A stretch of 64,000 nt of DNA from Sipunculus nudus (taxonomy: Eukaryota; Annelida; Sipuncula; Golfingiida; Sipunculidae). Both the position numbers and the translations under genes were made by a program. Below, piece by piece: positions 1-11,287 of this stretch; position 1 is the stretch's first letter; every line of letters begins with the position of its first letter. The DNA is taken from NCBI GenBank assembly GCA_026874595.1, contig CM049314.1, positions 11,214,729 through 11,278,728 on the forward strand, given 5' to 3'. The notes beneath the pieces are model-generated. The model had not been told where the DNA came from, made no database searches, and saw nothing but the letters and a program-made list of their open reading frames with translations.

Positions 1-240
1 CATTATCAAAACTAGGAGTCTACAAATCCACCCTCCCTACCATTCCTTTGAAAAAAGCATGAAAGGAAGGGGCCAAGGAACATGCCGTCCGGTTTTTCAA
101 TGGAGACGAACCATTTTAAAACTTGGAGTCTACAAATTACACAAATCCACCCACCCATTCCTTTGAAAAGCGTGAAAGGAAGAAGGGTAAACATACGCCA
201 TCCTTTTTGTATGGTGGATGAACCATTCTAAAAGTTTAAA
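1..240. repeat. Short tandem duplication, about 113-bp period
   Basis: Two imperfect copies of a segment beginning with ggagtctacaaat and containing cattcctttgaaaa followed by gaaagga start near positions 14 and 124. A weaker third fragment follows toward 240. No coding sense is visible. The block lies just beyond the 3' end of the decayed minus-strand transposon gene and could be its untranslated tail or a separate repeat. Confidence 0.5.
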
Positions 241-344
241 AGTGCATACAACGTAACTAGCCTCATATGGACTTGAAGCAAACTGTATATTCCACTTAAT
301 ATATACTAAGAGTGTACCATAATATTTTATCATTACATTTCAAC

Positions 345-3300
345 ATACCATATAATTATCCTAGCAAGGGCAGCTACAAAGAGTTGTGCATGGAAGCCCA
401 AACTTGTAGCATTTGTATCTGCCTTTCATTCCTTCTTGCATCCACATCTATACAATTCCTGGCAAGATTTGCTACTGCTGGCATATTTTCCAAAATGGAA
501 GCTAGGCACTGTCAATCTGTTGCGATCCTCATTCATGAGGGCTGGGTAAATTTGGACTGCCTATATAAGATTGGCTCCATATATGCCCTGCTTGATATGC
601 TGCCCTCTTACAATGCTCCCTTAAAGCAGCCATTGTGGGCGGGATGATATCTTAGGCTCTCTGCTTTCTTGCGGTCAAGCCAGGCTTCATTTACTCCTTT
701 GCAGGAGCTGCTCCTGTCGTACATTAGCACAACAAACTCTTCTATTACCTGTTGGTCTTCATCATCTACAGCTGTCGGCCTGAGGCTTAATTTTGTGAAG
801 GTTGGTGTGACACACTGGATCACTGTCCATGTTTGCCATGCAGACTTTTTTCCTTTCCATGAAAAGCAGACATGGTGTCACAACCACTGAACGCATGGAA
901 GAAGGGAAGAGCAGGAGCTTTTGGACCCGTAGCCTTAGCTTTTTCCTGAATGGGAATCCACCTCAAATCACTGCCTCTTCCAAACTTGATCCATAGTTTC
1001 ACCAAGCCAGTTTTTTTTCCAGAAGTGAGACAGCTATGACCCCAACGTCTGTGTCTAAACTGCATATAACTGCATCTGTCATTCTTCCATGCTAAGCTGC
1101 ATAAGCAGCATGCAGAAAGAGCCTGGTGTCTGCTTCTTCGAGCGTGCAGCCTTGTAAATTTGACACATCCTGTTCATTCACATTGCAAAGCACTGAGTTT
1201 CCATTAGTGACTATGATGCATGCTGGAATATCAGCTCTTGAGGAGACAACTACATCAGCAAGAAACTCAAAGAGCTCAGTTTTGTTTTGGTCATTACGGA
1301 GGAAACAACTCCAGTTCCTGGGAGTTTTTGTAGTGCTTACTTCTCTTCGACAAACTCCTGTGCCTCGTTTCTTTCATGTTCGGGACTTCAAACTGTCTGC
1401 GCTATAAATGTCAAACACTTTGTGTACTTGCTTGTGCTTCCGTGTGACATTCAGAATTTTTGGGAGTACTTCAGTCTTGCTATATGATTCAAAGGTTAAT
1501 CCCTTAGTGGGTTTCACAGCATTACTAAGTGCTGCACCATCAATTATGATAACATCTGCAGCAAGTGCTGTGTTTAAGACGTCAGATGCTTCTTTCTCCA
1601 GTATAGACAGCAGCTGTGATTTTGTCGTTAGGTGCATTTTTAGCTCAGGTGACTGTAAGTCACCTGAGCTATAGCAATCACACTTTGTCCGTCGTCCGTC
1701 TGTCTGTCCGTCCGTCCGTTAACCTGGCACAAATCGTATCCGCTGGACCTAGAAACTTGTAACTTGACATTCTGAGAGGTCCATGAAAAATCTCCTTGGA
1801 AACCAGAAATGAGGTCTCTGTTACCCATATCCTTTGAGCTATGGGGCCCCAAAGTACCCCCCCCCCCCAATAGTCAAACATTAACTACATCACTGATGGT
1901 CAAGATTTTTGGCATACATATTAATCATGAGATGTTCCATCAGTAACTGCAGACTGGTGGTGCCACCTGTATTTTTCGATTTTTTACGAATTTTTTTCTC
2001 TATTTTTGAGATCTTTAAAAATGTGAACATCTGTTAACAAGGCACAAAACGTAAAGACTGGACCTAGAATCTTCATTCTTGACACAGTGAGAGACCTATG
2101 AAAAGTCTCCATGGAAACCAGAAATTAGGTCTCTGTTACCCATATCCTATGAGCTATGGAGCCCCAAAGTACCCCCCAGAATAGTCAAAAATTTCATACT
2201 AAAACTTCAATATCTCATTAACTACATCACTGATGGTAATGATTTTTGGCATACATATTAATCATGAGATGTTCCATCAGTTACTGCAGACTGGTGGCGC
2301 CACCTGTATTTTTCGATTTTTTACGAATTTTTTTCCTATTTTTCTATTTTTGAGACCTTTAAAAATGTGAACATCTGTTAACTAGGCACAAAACGTAAAG
2401 ACTGGACCTAGAATCTTCATTCTTGACTCAGTGAGAGACCTATGAAAAGTCTCCATGGAACCCTGAAATTAGGTCTCTGTTACCCATATCCTTTGAGCTA
2501 TGGCACTCCAAAGTACAGCTCAGAATAATGGAAAATTTGATACAAAAGCTGAAGTATCAGAACACCTAATGCAGAGATCACCATAATTGTTTGCATGGAT
2601 ATTGATCATGGAGTGTTTCATCAGTTTCTGCAGACTGGTGGCACCACCTGTATTTGTTCAGGTTTTTTTACGATTTTTTTTCTCTATTTTTGAGACCTTA
2701 AAAGATATGGACATCTGTTAACAGGGCAAAAATCATAACAACTGGACCTAAAATCTTCATTCTTGACACACAGGGAGACCCATGAAAAGTCTCCATGGAA
2801 ACCTAAAAAATTAGGTCTCTGTTACCCATATCCTTTAAGCTGTATGGCTCTGAAATACCCCCCAGAATGATGTAAAATTTGATACAAAAACTGCAATATC
2901 TCAATAACTACAACACAGATGGTCATGATTTTTCGCATACATATTGATCATGAGGTGTTCCATCAGTTTCTGCAGACTGGGTGCGCCACCTCTATTTTTT
3001 TCAAATTTTTACGAATTTTTTTCTCTATTTTTGAGACCTTTTAAGATGTGGTTATCTGTCAACAGGGTACAAATAGTAACAACTGGACCTAGAATCTTCA
3101 TTCTTGTCATGCAAGGAGACCCATGAAAAGTGTCTGTGGAAACCTGAAATTAGGTCTCTGTTTCCCATATCCTCACTCCGAAGTATCCCTCAGAATAATG
3201 GAAAATTTGATACAAAAGCTGAAGTATCTGAACAACTAATGCAGAGATCACCATGATTCTTTGCATGTATATTGACCATTAGGTGTTTTTATTAGTTTCT

Positions 3301-6300
3301 GCAGACTGGTGGAGCCACCTGTAATTTTTTTAAGTTTATGCATTTTTTCTTTATTTTTGAAATATATATAAATGCAGACACAATCTTGGCCTGTTGGTTA
3401 ATCTGTTTGATGCTTCAGTTGAATGGGTATATACTACCATTCAGATGATAAAATTTCCTTTTTTCCTCAGTCAGCTGAGCGTCATGACCCATGGGTCACT
3501 TGTTCCATTTTGTGCTAGTGACGGAGAACAGTTTTCATGCTGGAAGAATTCAACTAAATCACATTGTCTGTTCAGGCATGAAATAAAAAGGTGAGAGAAC
3601 AAATTACAGTCATCCTTTACAGCTTGCATTGACTGTCTTGTTTTTGACTTAGGAGCAGCAGTCTTGCGACTGAATAATAGCATTTTGTTCTTCTTTATTG
3701 GTTCATAGAATCTGTTTGGTGTCTTGAGTCTCACCATAAATTCTCTGCACTTGGTCTTTCCACGACTTCTCATGGCTTTCAGAGAAACACTCACTTGACT
3801 GTCTATAATTTCATAACTGTCGAGAACGATCAGATCAGCTGATTCCTCCTCGAAGGGGTTACCCATTTGTTTGATGACAGATCTGAGAGGCTCAGTCTTC
3901 TCCGTGAATTCCTTCTGAGCACACATAGTGTCATCATGAAGTCTTCTTATCAATTTTTCCTTTGCTTCAGTTTAGTTCCAGTTTCAAATTCCTCAATGAG
4001 ACGGCTGATTTCAGGCCCTGTAATGGTCCACCTTCTGAGGGCATCTGCATACTCCAGGAGGCCAATTGCTCCACCATCTCCTTTCACATGGGCATTGTTT
4101 TGCTCGTGACTTTGGTCAATAGCCATGGAAGAAAAGGGTCTAGCTGTTTTATGGAATGTGAAGTTTCCCTCAGCAAATACGACAAAGGTACTGCTGTCCA
4201 GTTCTTCCATGTCTCGTAAATGAATGGAAAGCCACCTGGCATAAAGGACATGATCCAATGCAAAAAAGAAAGGGATAAGTTCCTGCAGCATAAGTATTTT
4301 AGTGATAAAAGTTTGATTCCCTGAAAGACCTAATGAAAAGGAAAACTAGAATTTCCAGCTGCAGCACAAGGTTCCAAAAATAGAACTTTGGGGTTCTGAC
4401 TCTCGTTGTGCTACCCACTATTCAAAACTCAGCTGATACTCTTCTCCTACATCTTGGTTGTATGCAATGTAGGCATCCTTTCTTAGCTTAAATAAAGCAC
4501 AAGCTGTCACTTGGTGTGCCAAACAGGTTTTTTTGACTTGTGATGCAGAAATGAAAGAATCTGCAGTTCCTGCTGTTGCTATTTCTGCTTCTATAAGGAA
4601 CCAGTCCATCCGCTGTCTTTCAGAAGATCACCGAGGACCTTAAATGCACCCATTTAGAGATGTAGCCCTCCAAACATGAAAACCATTTCACCACACTCTG
4701 ACGGCCATTGCCATTGTATTTGCTTGGCGATAATAAATAATGGTTGATCAGCAGCAAAAACTGGAGATTGACCTGGATTAAAAAAAATGTTGTTGACTTG
4801 GTAATATCTATAGCATGTTTCATCACTGCCACTGAATGGGCTGACTCCTTGAAAAGAGGCAGCATTGATGAAAGGCTAACTTCAAAGTTTGGCTGTCGAC
4901 CATGAGAAGCATTGTTTGCTGCCCATGACATACTCACCTCAGTATCACTGCTGTTTGACACACTAACTTTTTCAAGCCACTCGTACTCAAGGGATAAATG
5001 TTTTGTCAGCACAACTGGTAGGTGTCCTGCACTTTTATTGGAGATCGGGGTAGGGTTATCCTGCTTGAAGTGAGCAGGTGGTACATTTGTATGATACTCA
5101 GGTAGATGAGGTACCTCTTTGGACTTAGTCCCACTTCCACTGGTTTGGGCCAGAGATCTAACTTCACCTTTTTTGTCACTGCTAGGGTGTTGAAATACAA
5201 ATAAACCTGTTCCATTAAAGGATGTATGTGCAGTTGTGGCACTTGGAATATGATCCAAGTTGTCCACAGCACATGTTGTAAACAGTCTTTTTCTCAATAC
5301 AGTTGGGCGAACTACTACTCCTGCTGCTCTCGCAACAACTGCCTCTCCTAACACCTTTGATAGTTCCAGAACCCTATCATAGCTGATACTGGTGGCATAC
5401 TGGTGTGGAATGTGAATCAGCTAGGAGCCAAGCAATACACTAGGAGCCCAGCGTAAATTGGAAACTCTGGTTCTCTTGACTTAGAATATCTTGTTAATGT
5501 TGAGCTGGATGGATTTTTCCTCAGTTGAAGCGTAAGAGTTGTGCTAATGCTACATCAACAGATGATTTTCCATTTTCCAGTTGTGACTTTATGTCTCCAC
5601 CATTCTGCAGCACACTGACAAACTCTAGTAAACTTGGTGGAACAGATTCTTTTGACGATCCTTCTGACAGGGCACCATCAAATTCATGTTCAAGCATATG
5701 TTTCCTCACAATCTTGGCTGCCTTTGACACAATCAAAGCATCATTGTAAGCACATGCTGTAGCAATGGCTTCTCTTACTCTTGTTGTATAGGCAAGCTAA
5801 ATTTCTCTACCATTTTTGACAACATCAAGTTCTGGAATGCGAGCATGTATTTGTTCTTTCAACCAAGTACGGTTAACAAAATATGGATAAACTCCAAACT
5901 GTTCAAGTCGCTGTCTGTACAAATCATAAAGTTCACCCATTTTGAAGTAACAACATCCATCTGTTGACAACTGCTTTTCCTGTATGTACATCCCAAGTTC
6001 TGCAAAGGCATGGGCACACGCCTCCTTTTTGTTTTACATAGTTCTCATCTTCATTGTTCTGGGAATTCAGCCAGGCTCTTTCTCTGTTGTATACACCTGT
6101 TCAGCAGGATGGGTGATACCTTTGGCCCTTGGCTACGCTATCTCCAGCAATAAGTTTTGCTAGGAGTTTCTCATCAAGCAAGTTTCTGGCAGATTGTTGA
6201 AGGTTTTCATATAAAGGTACTTGCTAGTCTCAAATCCTTGATTGGTGCTGGCTTGTCACAAATGAAGCGTACTTCCATTTCTTCATCTTTAACCTCTGAA

Positions 6301-6699
6301 TCCTCTGTGTCTTTTGACAGCTGCATGTGGACTTTGCACAAGTGGCATCCTCTGCTTCTTCTACTTTGCAAACTGACTTCCCATTCCTTTCCAATTTTGA
6401 GGTCTTGAATTTTAGGTAACGGGAATCATGATAGGTAGCCTTGTTTTCTTCCATAGTTTCAGGATGCCATCTCCCTCATCAAGTCTCTTGGGGTCGAATG
6501 GAATTGGCATTGCATTCAAATGGTAAATTGAGGAACGTTTGTAGCAGCCACTACCAGATGAATCTATCAACTTTTCCCCAGCTTTCTGTTGACACAAACA
6601 ACAAAGCCTCCAATTAGATCTAATCTCTCCTTTGGGGAAAGGTTTTGATTTCCAGTACTGTTCTGACATTTTAGCGCTGATTATTGTTCTAAAGGCCAA
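345..6699 (-). pseudogene. Decayed transposase/FEN1-like nuclease gene, copy A
   Basis: A long broken minus-strand reading frame runs from about 6699 to about 350. In protein order: an N-terminal Cys pair (CCLCQQ, about 6.6 kb); a transposase-like core with an Asp in VDNLDH (about 5264), a second Asp in AADQPLF (about 4745) followed by a FMFGGLH segment, and an acidic helix EIATAGT; a family block with CDLVEFFQHEN near 3.55 kb; the first strand of a PIN-like nuclease, IIIDGAAL (about 1.53 kb); the FEN1-like segment HAFSGCDTMSAFHGK (about 0.88 kb); and a C-terminal Cys-rich end CYKFGLPCTTLCSC (about 0.4 kb). Stops and frameshifts occur throughout, and a tandem-repeat element interrupts it at 1641-3.4 kb. 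It has the same architecture as copy B at 51.5-58.3 kb but is clearly diverged from it. As I recall, the family occurs as many uncharacterised proteins in invertebrate genomes. The DDE and nuclease assignments are motif-level inference. Confidence 0.6.
1641..3400 (+). mobile_element. Helitron-like minisatellite element splitting copy A
   Basis: The left edge is a 14-bp hairpin, TAGCTCAGGTGACT-gta-AGTCACCTGAGCTA, at 1641-1671. A TTTGTCCGTCGTCCGTC-type leader follows, as in the two other element types in this window. The body is about 4.5 tandem copies of a unit of about 340 bp; the marker atgttccatcag recurs near 1.93, 2.27, 2.61 and 2.95 kb, and a weaker copy near 3.28 kb. It interrupts the coding remnant of copy A. 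The right end is not resolved: I found no clear CTAG terminus, so the Helitron label rests on resemblance to the other elements. Confidence 0.45.
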
Positions 6700-7813
6700 G
6701 GATTTAGCCTTTCACAACCTATAGCACTTTTTTGTATGGAATACAACTAGGCTAAGACATTTATAGATCCTACCCCTAGCCCGATCATTCATACAATGCC
6801 ATTTAATTCCGTATGATTCGGAAGACTCCACCCCATCTTCATTGGCTCGGCTCTCCCGCGCTGGCACATCCTGTCAATTCAGGGGCAGCTGTTTAACTGT
6901 GTATTAGGGCAAGCTAAACAGCTTTTGGGGAACTAATGACAAAAGGACTTGCCATTAGCTAGCAATGAACCCCACGCTGAGTTTCACAGCTGTAGTGTCG
7001 ACCAGTGTGCCCTGGTAGTGCTCTGACACTACACTTTGATGCAAAGAAAAATATGTATATATATCATATCATATACTTTTCGATATACTAGTATACATGC
7101 ATGTTTGCCCATGATCATATTTTCTATAACAGTACCGTTAAACTGTGAATTGTAACCATTATTTTTTATTCGCTTACTGGATTAAGCGTGAAAAGTTACC
7201 CTGGTGTGCAAATTATTGTTTACTACGGTGAAGTTAACGATATGAAATAAATGAAATTAGCCTAATCCCTGGAAGGGGAGAATGGGAGAGGGTGAATCCC
7301 CCTTCCACAATAAATATATTGGCCTTTCTGTTGGCAAGTTTCTTATAATATTAGCTCTAATCACAGAAACCTTATTCCTATTGGCTTAATGGTAACTGAT
7401 TCACCAGTCAAATTGAACTTTCTTTGCAAATACTGCCAACTTTTATTTGCTTAAGAATGCTCAGATTTCACCTGAAATTATCAAACCTTATTTGGAATAA
7501 GTCGATCACCTTTGAAAAAATCACAAATTTCAGGTGGCCATATTGGAAAATGGCCGCCATATTGGAAAATGGCCGAAACCTTGGTGGCCAGGGATTGATT
7601 TTGGCTCATGAGGGTGTTGAGAACAAACTTGCCAAATTTCATGCTTTTATCACCATTTGAACTATTCTGCTGGTATTTTAGACTTACCCACCCCACTATA
7701 AGTATACATTTCTTCTTATTATAGAACCACACAAATTGGAAATAATGCGTTACCAATTGGTAATATAGGCCTTTCATAAAAAGACCCTAAACTACACCTT
7801 CACCATTTAAACA
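6700..7813. other. Non-coding stretch with short GGCCATATTGG duplication
   Basis: No gene is visible. At about 7532-7575 a segment of about 20 bp containing ggccatattggaaaatggcc is directly repeated and followed by a conserved-looking block (ttggctcatgagggtgttga). This may be the edge of a dispersed repeat. A palindromic ATG-rich AT tract lies near 7050. Confidence 0.3.
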
Positions 7814-8356
7814 GACTCAATATTATTAGGGCCCTGCCATATATTGAGTCCCATAGCCATATATGCAGTGAGAGTTTCTAAAATATACCGGTAAGCCTCA
7901 GACTACACTCCACCCAAACCCCTTATAACCAGTGACAACAGGTGTCTGAAACCCTGTGCCAGCAGGTCACACTTCAAAGTTGAGGCCATTTTAATCAAAA
8001 TGTAACAAAAGTCTGGCTCTCAGTCCCTCAAGTTGGCGAGGCTCCCAGTGAGGTATTCAAGTGTGCCCATGTGACTGTTCTTCTCCTTCCCTACTTAACT
8101 CGCTGATGTGCCTCTGGTATTAAAAGTCAGTCAATGTTTAAAAATGCTGATTCAAGTTTAATTTTTGTTGCTTTTAAAGCCATGAAACACTTATTGGTGT
8201 TAAAATGGTGTAATCATGTGTCTTGTAGTGAGGCAATTAACAGGCAGTAAAAGAAGATGCAATGGAACCTTTGCATATTGTGTGGCTTATATTGTAGAAA
8301 CTCTCACTGTATGGCTATCAGACTCAATATATGGCAGGGCCTAATAATACTGAGTC
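7814..8356. mobile_element. MITE-like element with terminal inverted repeats of about 70 bp
   Basis: The left end (GACTCAATATTATTAGGGCC, 7814 onward) is the reverse complement of the right end (GGCCTAATAATACTGAGTC, ending 8356), with a few mismatches. The inverted similarity continues inward through CCATATATTGAGTC, the AGTGAGAGTTTCTA segment and on to about 7888 on the left and 8276 on the right. The ends are themselves partly palindromic (GACTCAATAT paired with ATATTGAGTC). Flanks read ccatttaaaca and ccattaaatc, which is too imperfect to call a target duplication. There is no coding capacity, so this is a non-autonomous element of unknown superfamily. Confidence 0.6.
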
Positions 8357-9318
8357 CCATTAAATCAGGCTACCTAACAACAAGACACAGGATTACACCG
8401 AGGGACCCTCTGGACAGTCGGTGTAGTTCTTGGCTCAGCTTTAATAAGGGTGGCTTTAACAGATAGCTTTAATCTTCGTCATGGTAGTCATCTGGTACAC
8501 GAGAACTACTGTGAGCAGATGATGAGTTTATGTGTGCCTTCATTATTTACTAACAGATTCTATTGGCCAAATAATTGCAATTTTAAGAATTTTGATTGGT
8601 TAGAATTGCTTCTTATGCCCAATCCTCTCACTTGGAATTTCAGTGAAATATATTACATGTATAAAGGTTCCTTTAGTTAATCTATCCACCCAGAAAATGA
8701 AGCACTTTCTAGGTCATTCAGGTCAATCCAGTTACCATTGCAGCCACATGTGACATGATGTACGCTTTGTACCATACCGTTTGATTCCAGGGCAGAGCTG
8801 TTCACAAGTAATAATTTTGATGTGTTCCGAATGAAAAATTTATCAAATTGATTGTAAATGTTACAATATATTGTCAGACATTTATTTTGGGCTAGGCTCT
8901 TGCTTTATTAATTCAGGTGAGTCAGTATCTGATAACACAGTGGTCATTACTGTGATTAAGGGTGAAGTTTCATGCAAAATTGTTTATCCGAATGATCATT
9001 TATCCGAACAAAAAGCTTGTACCCCGGGGTTTTTGGACAAATGACGCTCCAGTCTATATGTATTTTGCATTACCATTTTCCAGCTTTCTGATTTAGAATT
9101 TTGACATTCAGGGCTTGAGTGGATGGTTTTTGCTGGTGTATTCTGTTCAATTAAATGTAACATTAATAATCATCATATAGTATTTTGTATAACTTAAATA
9201 TGTATACATTTTAATATAATTATATAATTGTGAATATGCTAGAGAATTTTGTAGAAATATAATGAATCAATTAATATTAACTTTATTGTGATTAAAAAAA
9301 AATTTATTATCTTTCAGA
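8357..9318. other. Upstream region of the BIVM gene
   Basis: No coding signal. A tttcag acceptor at about 9313-9318 precedes the first coding exon, which implies at least one 5' UTR intron; the non-coding first exon and promoter should lie upstream in this stretch or further left. I could not place a transcription start. Confidence 0.3.
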
Positions 9319-9397
9319 AAAATCTTTTTGAGTTTATAGAGCTTTGAGAAATGTTAGAAGATTCACTTGATCTAAAGTCATTGAAGATGTATTTACA

Positions 9398-10430
9398 ATG
9401 GCTGGGAGGAATATAACCAGTGACTGCACATTATCAACAGATAAACTGCCCAGTGATCAAGAGCAAAGGTTGTTATTTGTGGAAGATAGCCAGAGTAACC
9501 AGTCAAAACACAGGAACACTCAAGATGTCTGTAACCCAGATGATAACAAACAGATAGAGCAAAGAAAATGTGATCAACCTTGCACTTGTGACACTGTGAG
9601 TAAAAATCTGTTAGATGAAATACTATCTCAAGTGACAGCATCACCTAACGTAAACCAGAGTACCAATCAGGATGTGGCAACATCAGAGAACCAAGATATG
9701 GATGATAACAGTGGATTATCAAGCTATAGAGCCTCAAAATCAGGGAAGGTCAAGTCCAATCAGAGTCATTTTGATAAACTGAATGCTTCCTTGGGAGAAA
9801 GAATATTAGAACTGCTGATTAAAGATATTGTTTGTGGTTCTCCCAAATCATCGAGAAAGCAGGAAAGAGGAGCTGAGCAAATGAAGCAAACAGTAACTAG
9901 AATTACTAGGGATGAGTTTCTGGTTGATGTTCAAGGAGCAATTCAACAACCAGAAGAAGACCAATCAGATATACTGTTAGAATCTCACAGACAAACATGC
10001 AAAGATTTAATATATGCTGATGGTATAGTCATTGCAGGTGATCTCATCTCAAAATCTGGCTCATCCAATGGTACAGCAAAGAAAGGTAAAAGGGGAAAGA
10101 AAAAGGAGAAAGAGAAATCAAAACAGAGAAGTCCAAGACCAGATTCAAGCTGTTCAGCAATATCTAGTCATAGTTCTGACTTCTCAGGGCCAGAGTCACA
10201 CTTGATGTCAAATATGTCTGAAAGAGAATCCCCGAGATGGTCAAGTCATGTGACTGTCAGGGAGGATATCCATGTCGTCAAAAATACAGCATCAGTCCTT
10301 GTGGAAGATACCTCAGATCTCACATGCAAACCATATAGTGTAGAAGATGGTCACAAGGGGGCAGCAGGAGAAGCCTGGGAACTTGACATCTCAGACTGGA
10401 AGAGGAAGCCAAAAAGAAAACCTGGTAAAG
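9398..10430 (+). CDS. BIVM: BIVM coding exon 1
   Basis: This exon encodes 344 residues plus one nucleotide (phase 1 end) and closes at the strong donor AAAG|GTAAGT. The product is rich in Ser, Asp, Gln and Lys. A basic cluster, [15 protein letters not shown], sits near residue 230 and looks like a nuclear-localisation or nucleic-acid-contact segment. It is the least conserved part of the family. Confidence 0.85.
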
Positions 10431-11220
10431 GTAAGTATGAAAATATGTGATTTTTTGGGGTCTTACATTTACTTGTTTTGTTGCTTTATGATTTTATGAC
10501 TGTTTCATCTTGTGAATATTTGCATAAATTAGCTACTTCCCATATAGTCCACACCTCAAACTGGTCATCACATAAAGTAACTAAAGAAAAGCAAATTGTG
10601 ATCGAAATGTAGGTTTTCAATGAGTGCCTCAGCATGAATCATCATTTAAGAAATTAGAATGGGCAAAAACACACTGAGGTGTTCTAATATGCTCCTTATG
10701 AAACATATAAGCTTAGATTCTCCCACAGAAAGCAAAGTACTGTTATTATTAATGATATATGTTTTATAAAAAAATTCAGTAATACATTCAAATTTTGACA
10801 GGTAAAGGCAAAGGTCAGGAGCGACCCAACTCTGCAAAGTCATTTTCTGGAGAACAACTACCATCACATGGTTGCCACGGTGACACCCAGGCCTTTGGAG
10901 ATGGTTTCCGCTTGACGGAAAGAATAGAAATGGAACCTTATGTACCCCCAGCAAATCATGCAACACCACAACTGATGGCACAGAGGAAGGTTATGGACAT
11001 GCATAGATGGTAAGAAGTCTAATCAACATGTCTTTGAAAATCATCTTGAAGCTTATGTTTAAACCCACACATTACTCATATAACAGAATGGCAATGGGAG
11101 AAATATATACTTAATAGGGAACATCAACAGGTACAGATGGGTTGAAACTTTATGAAGTTTAATAATTGAACACCAAGTAGATATCACATGAGCTAGACTT
11201 GAGCACATATAACCATAATG

Positions 11221-11287
<67 letters not shown>

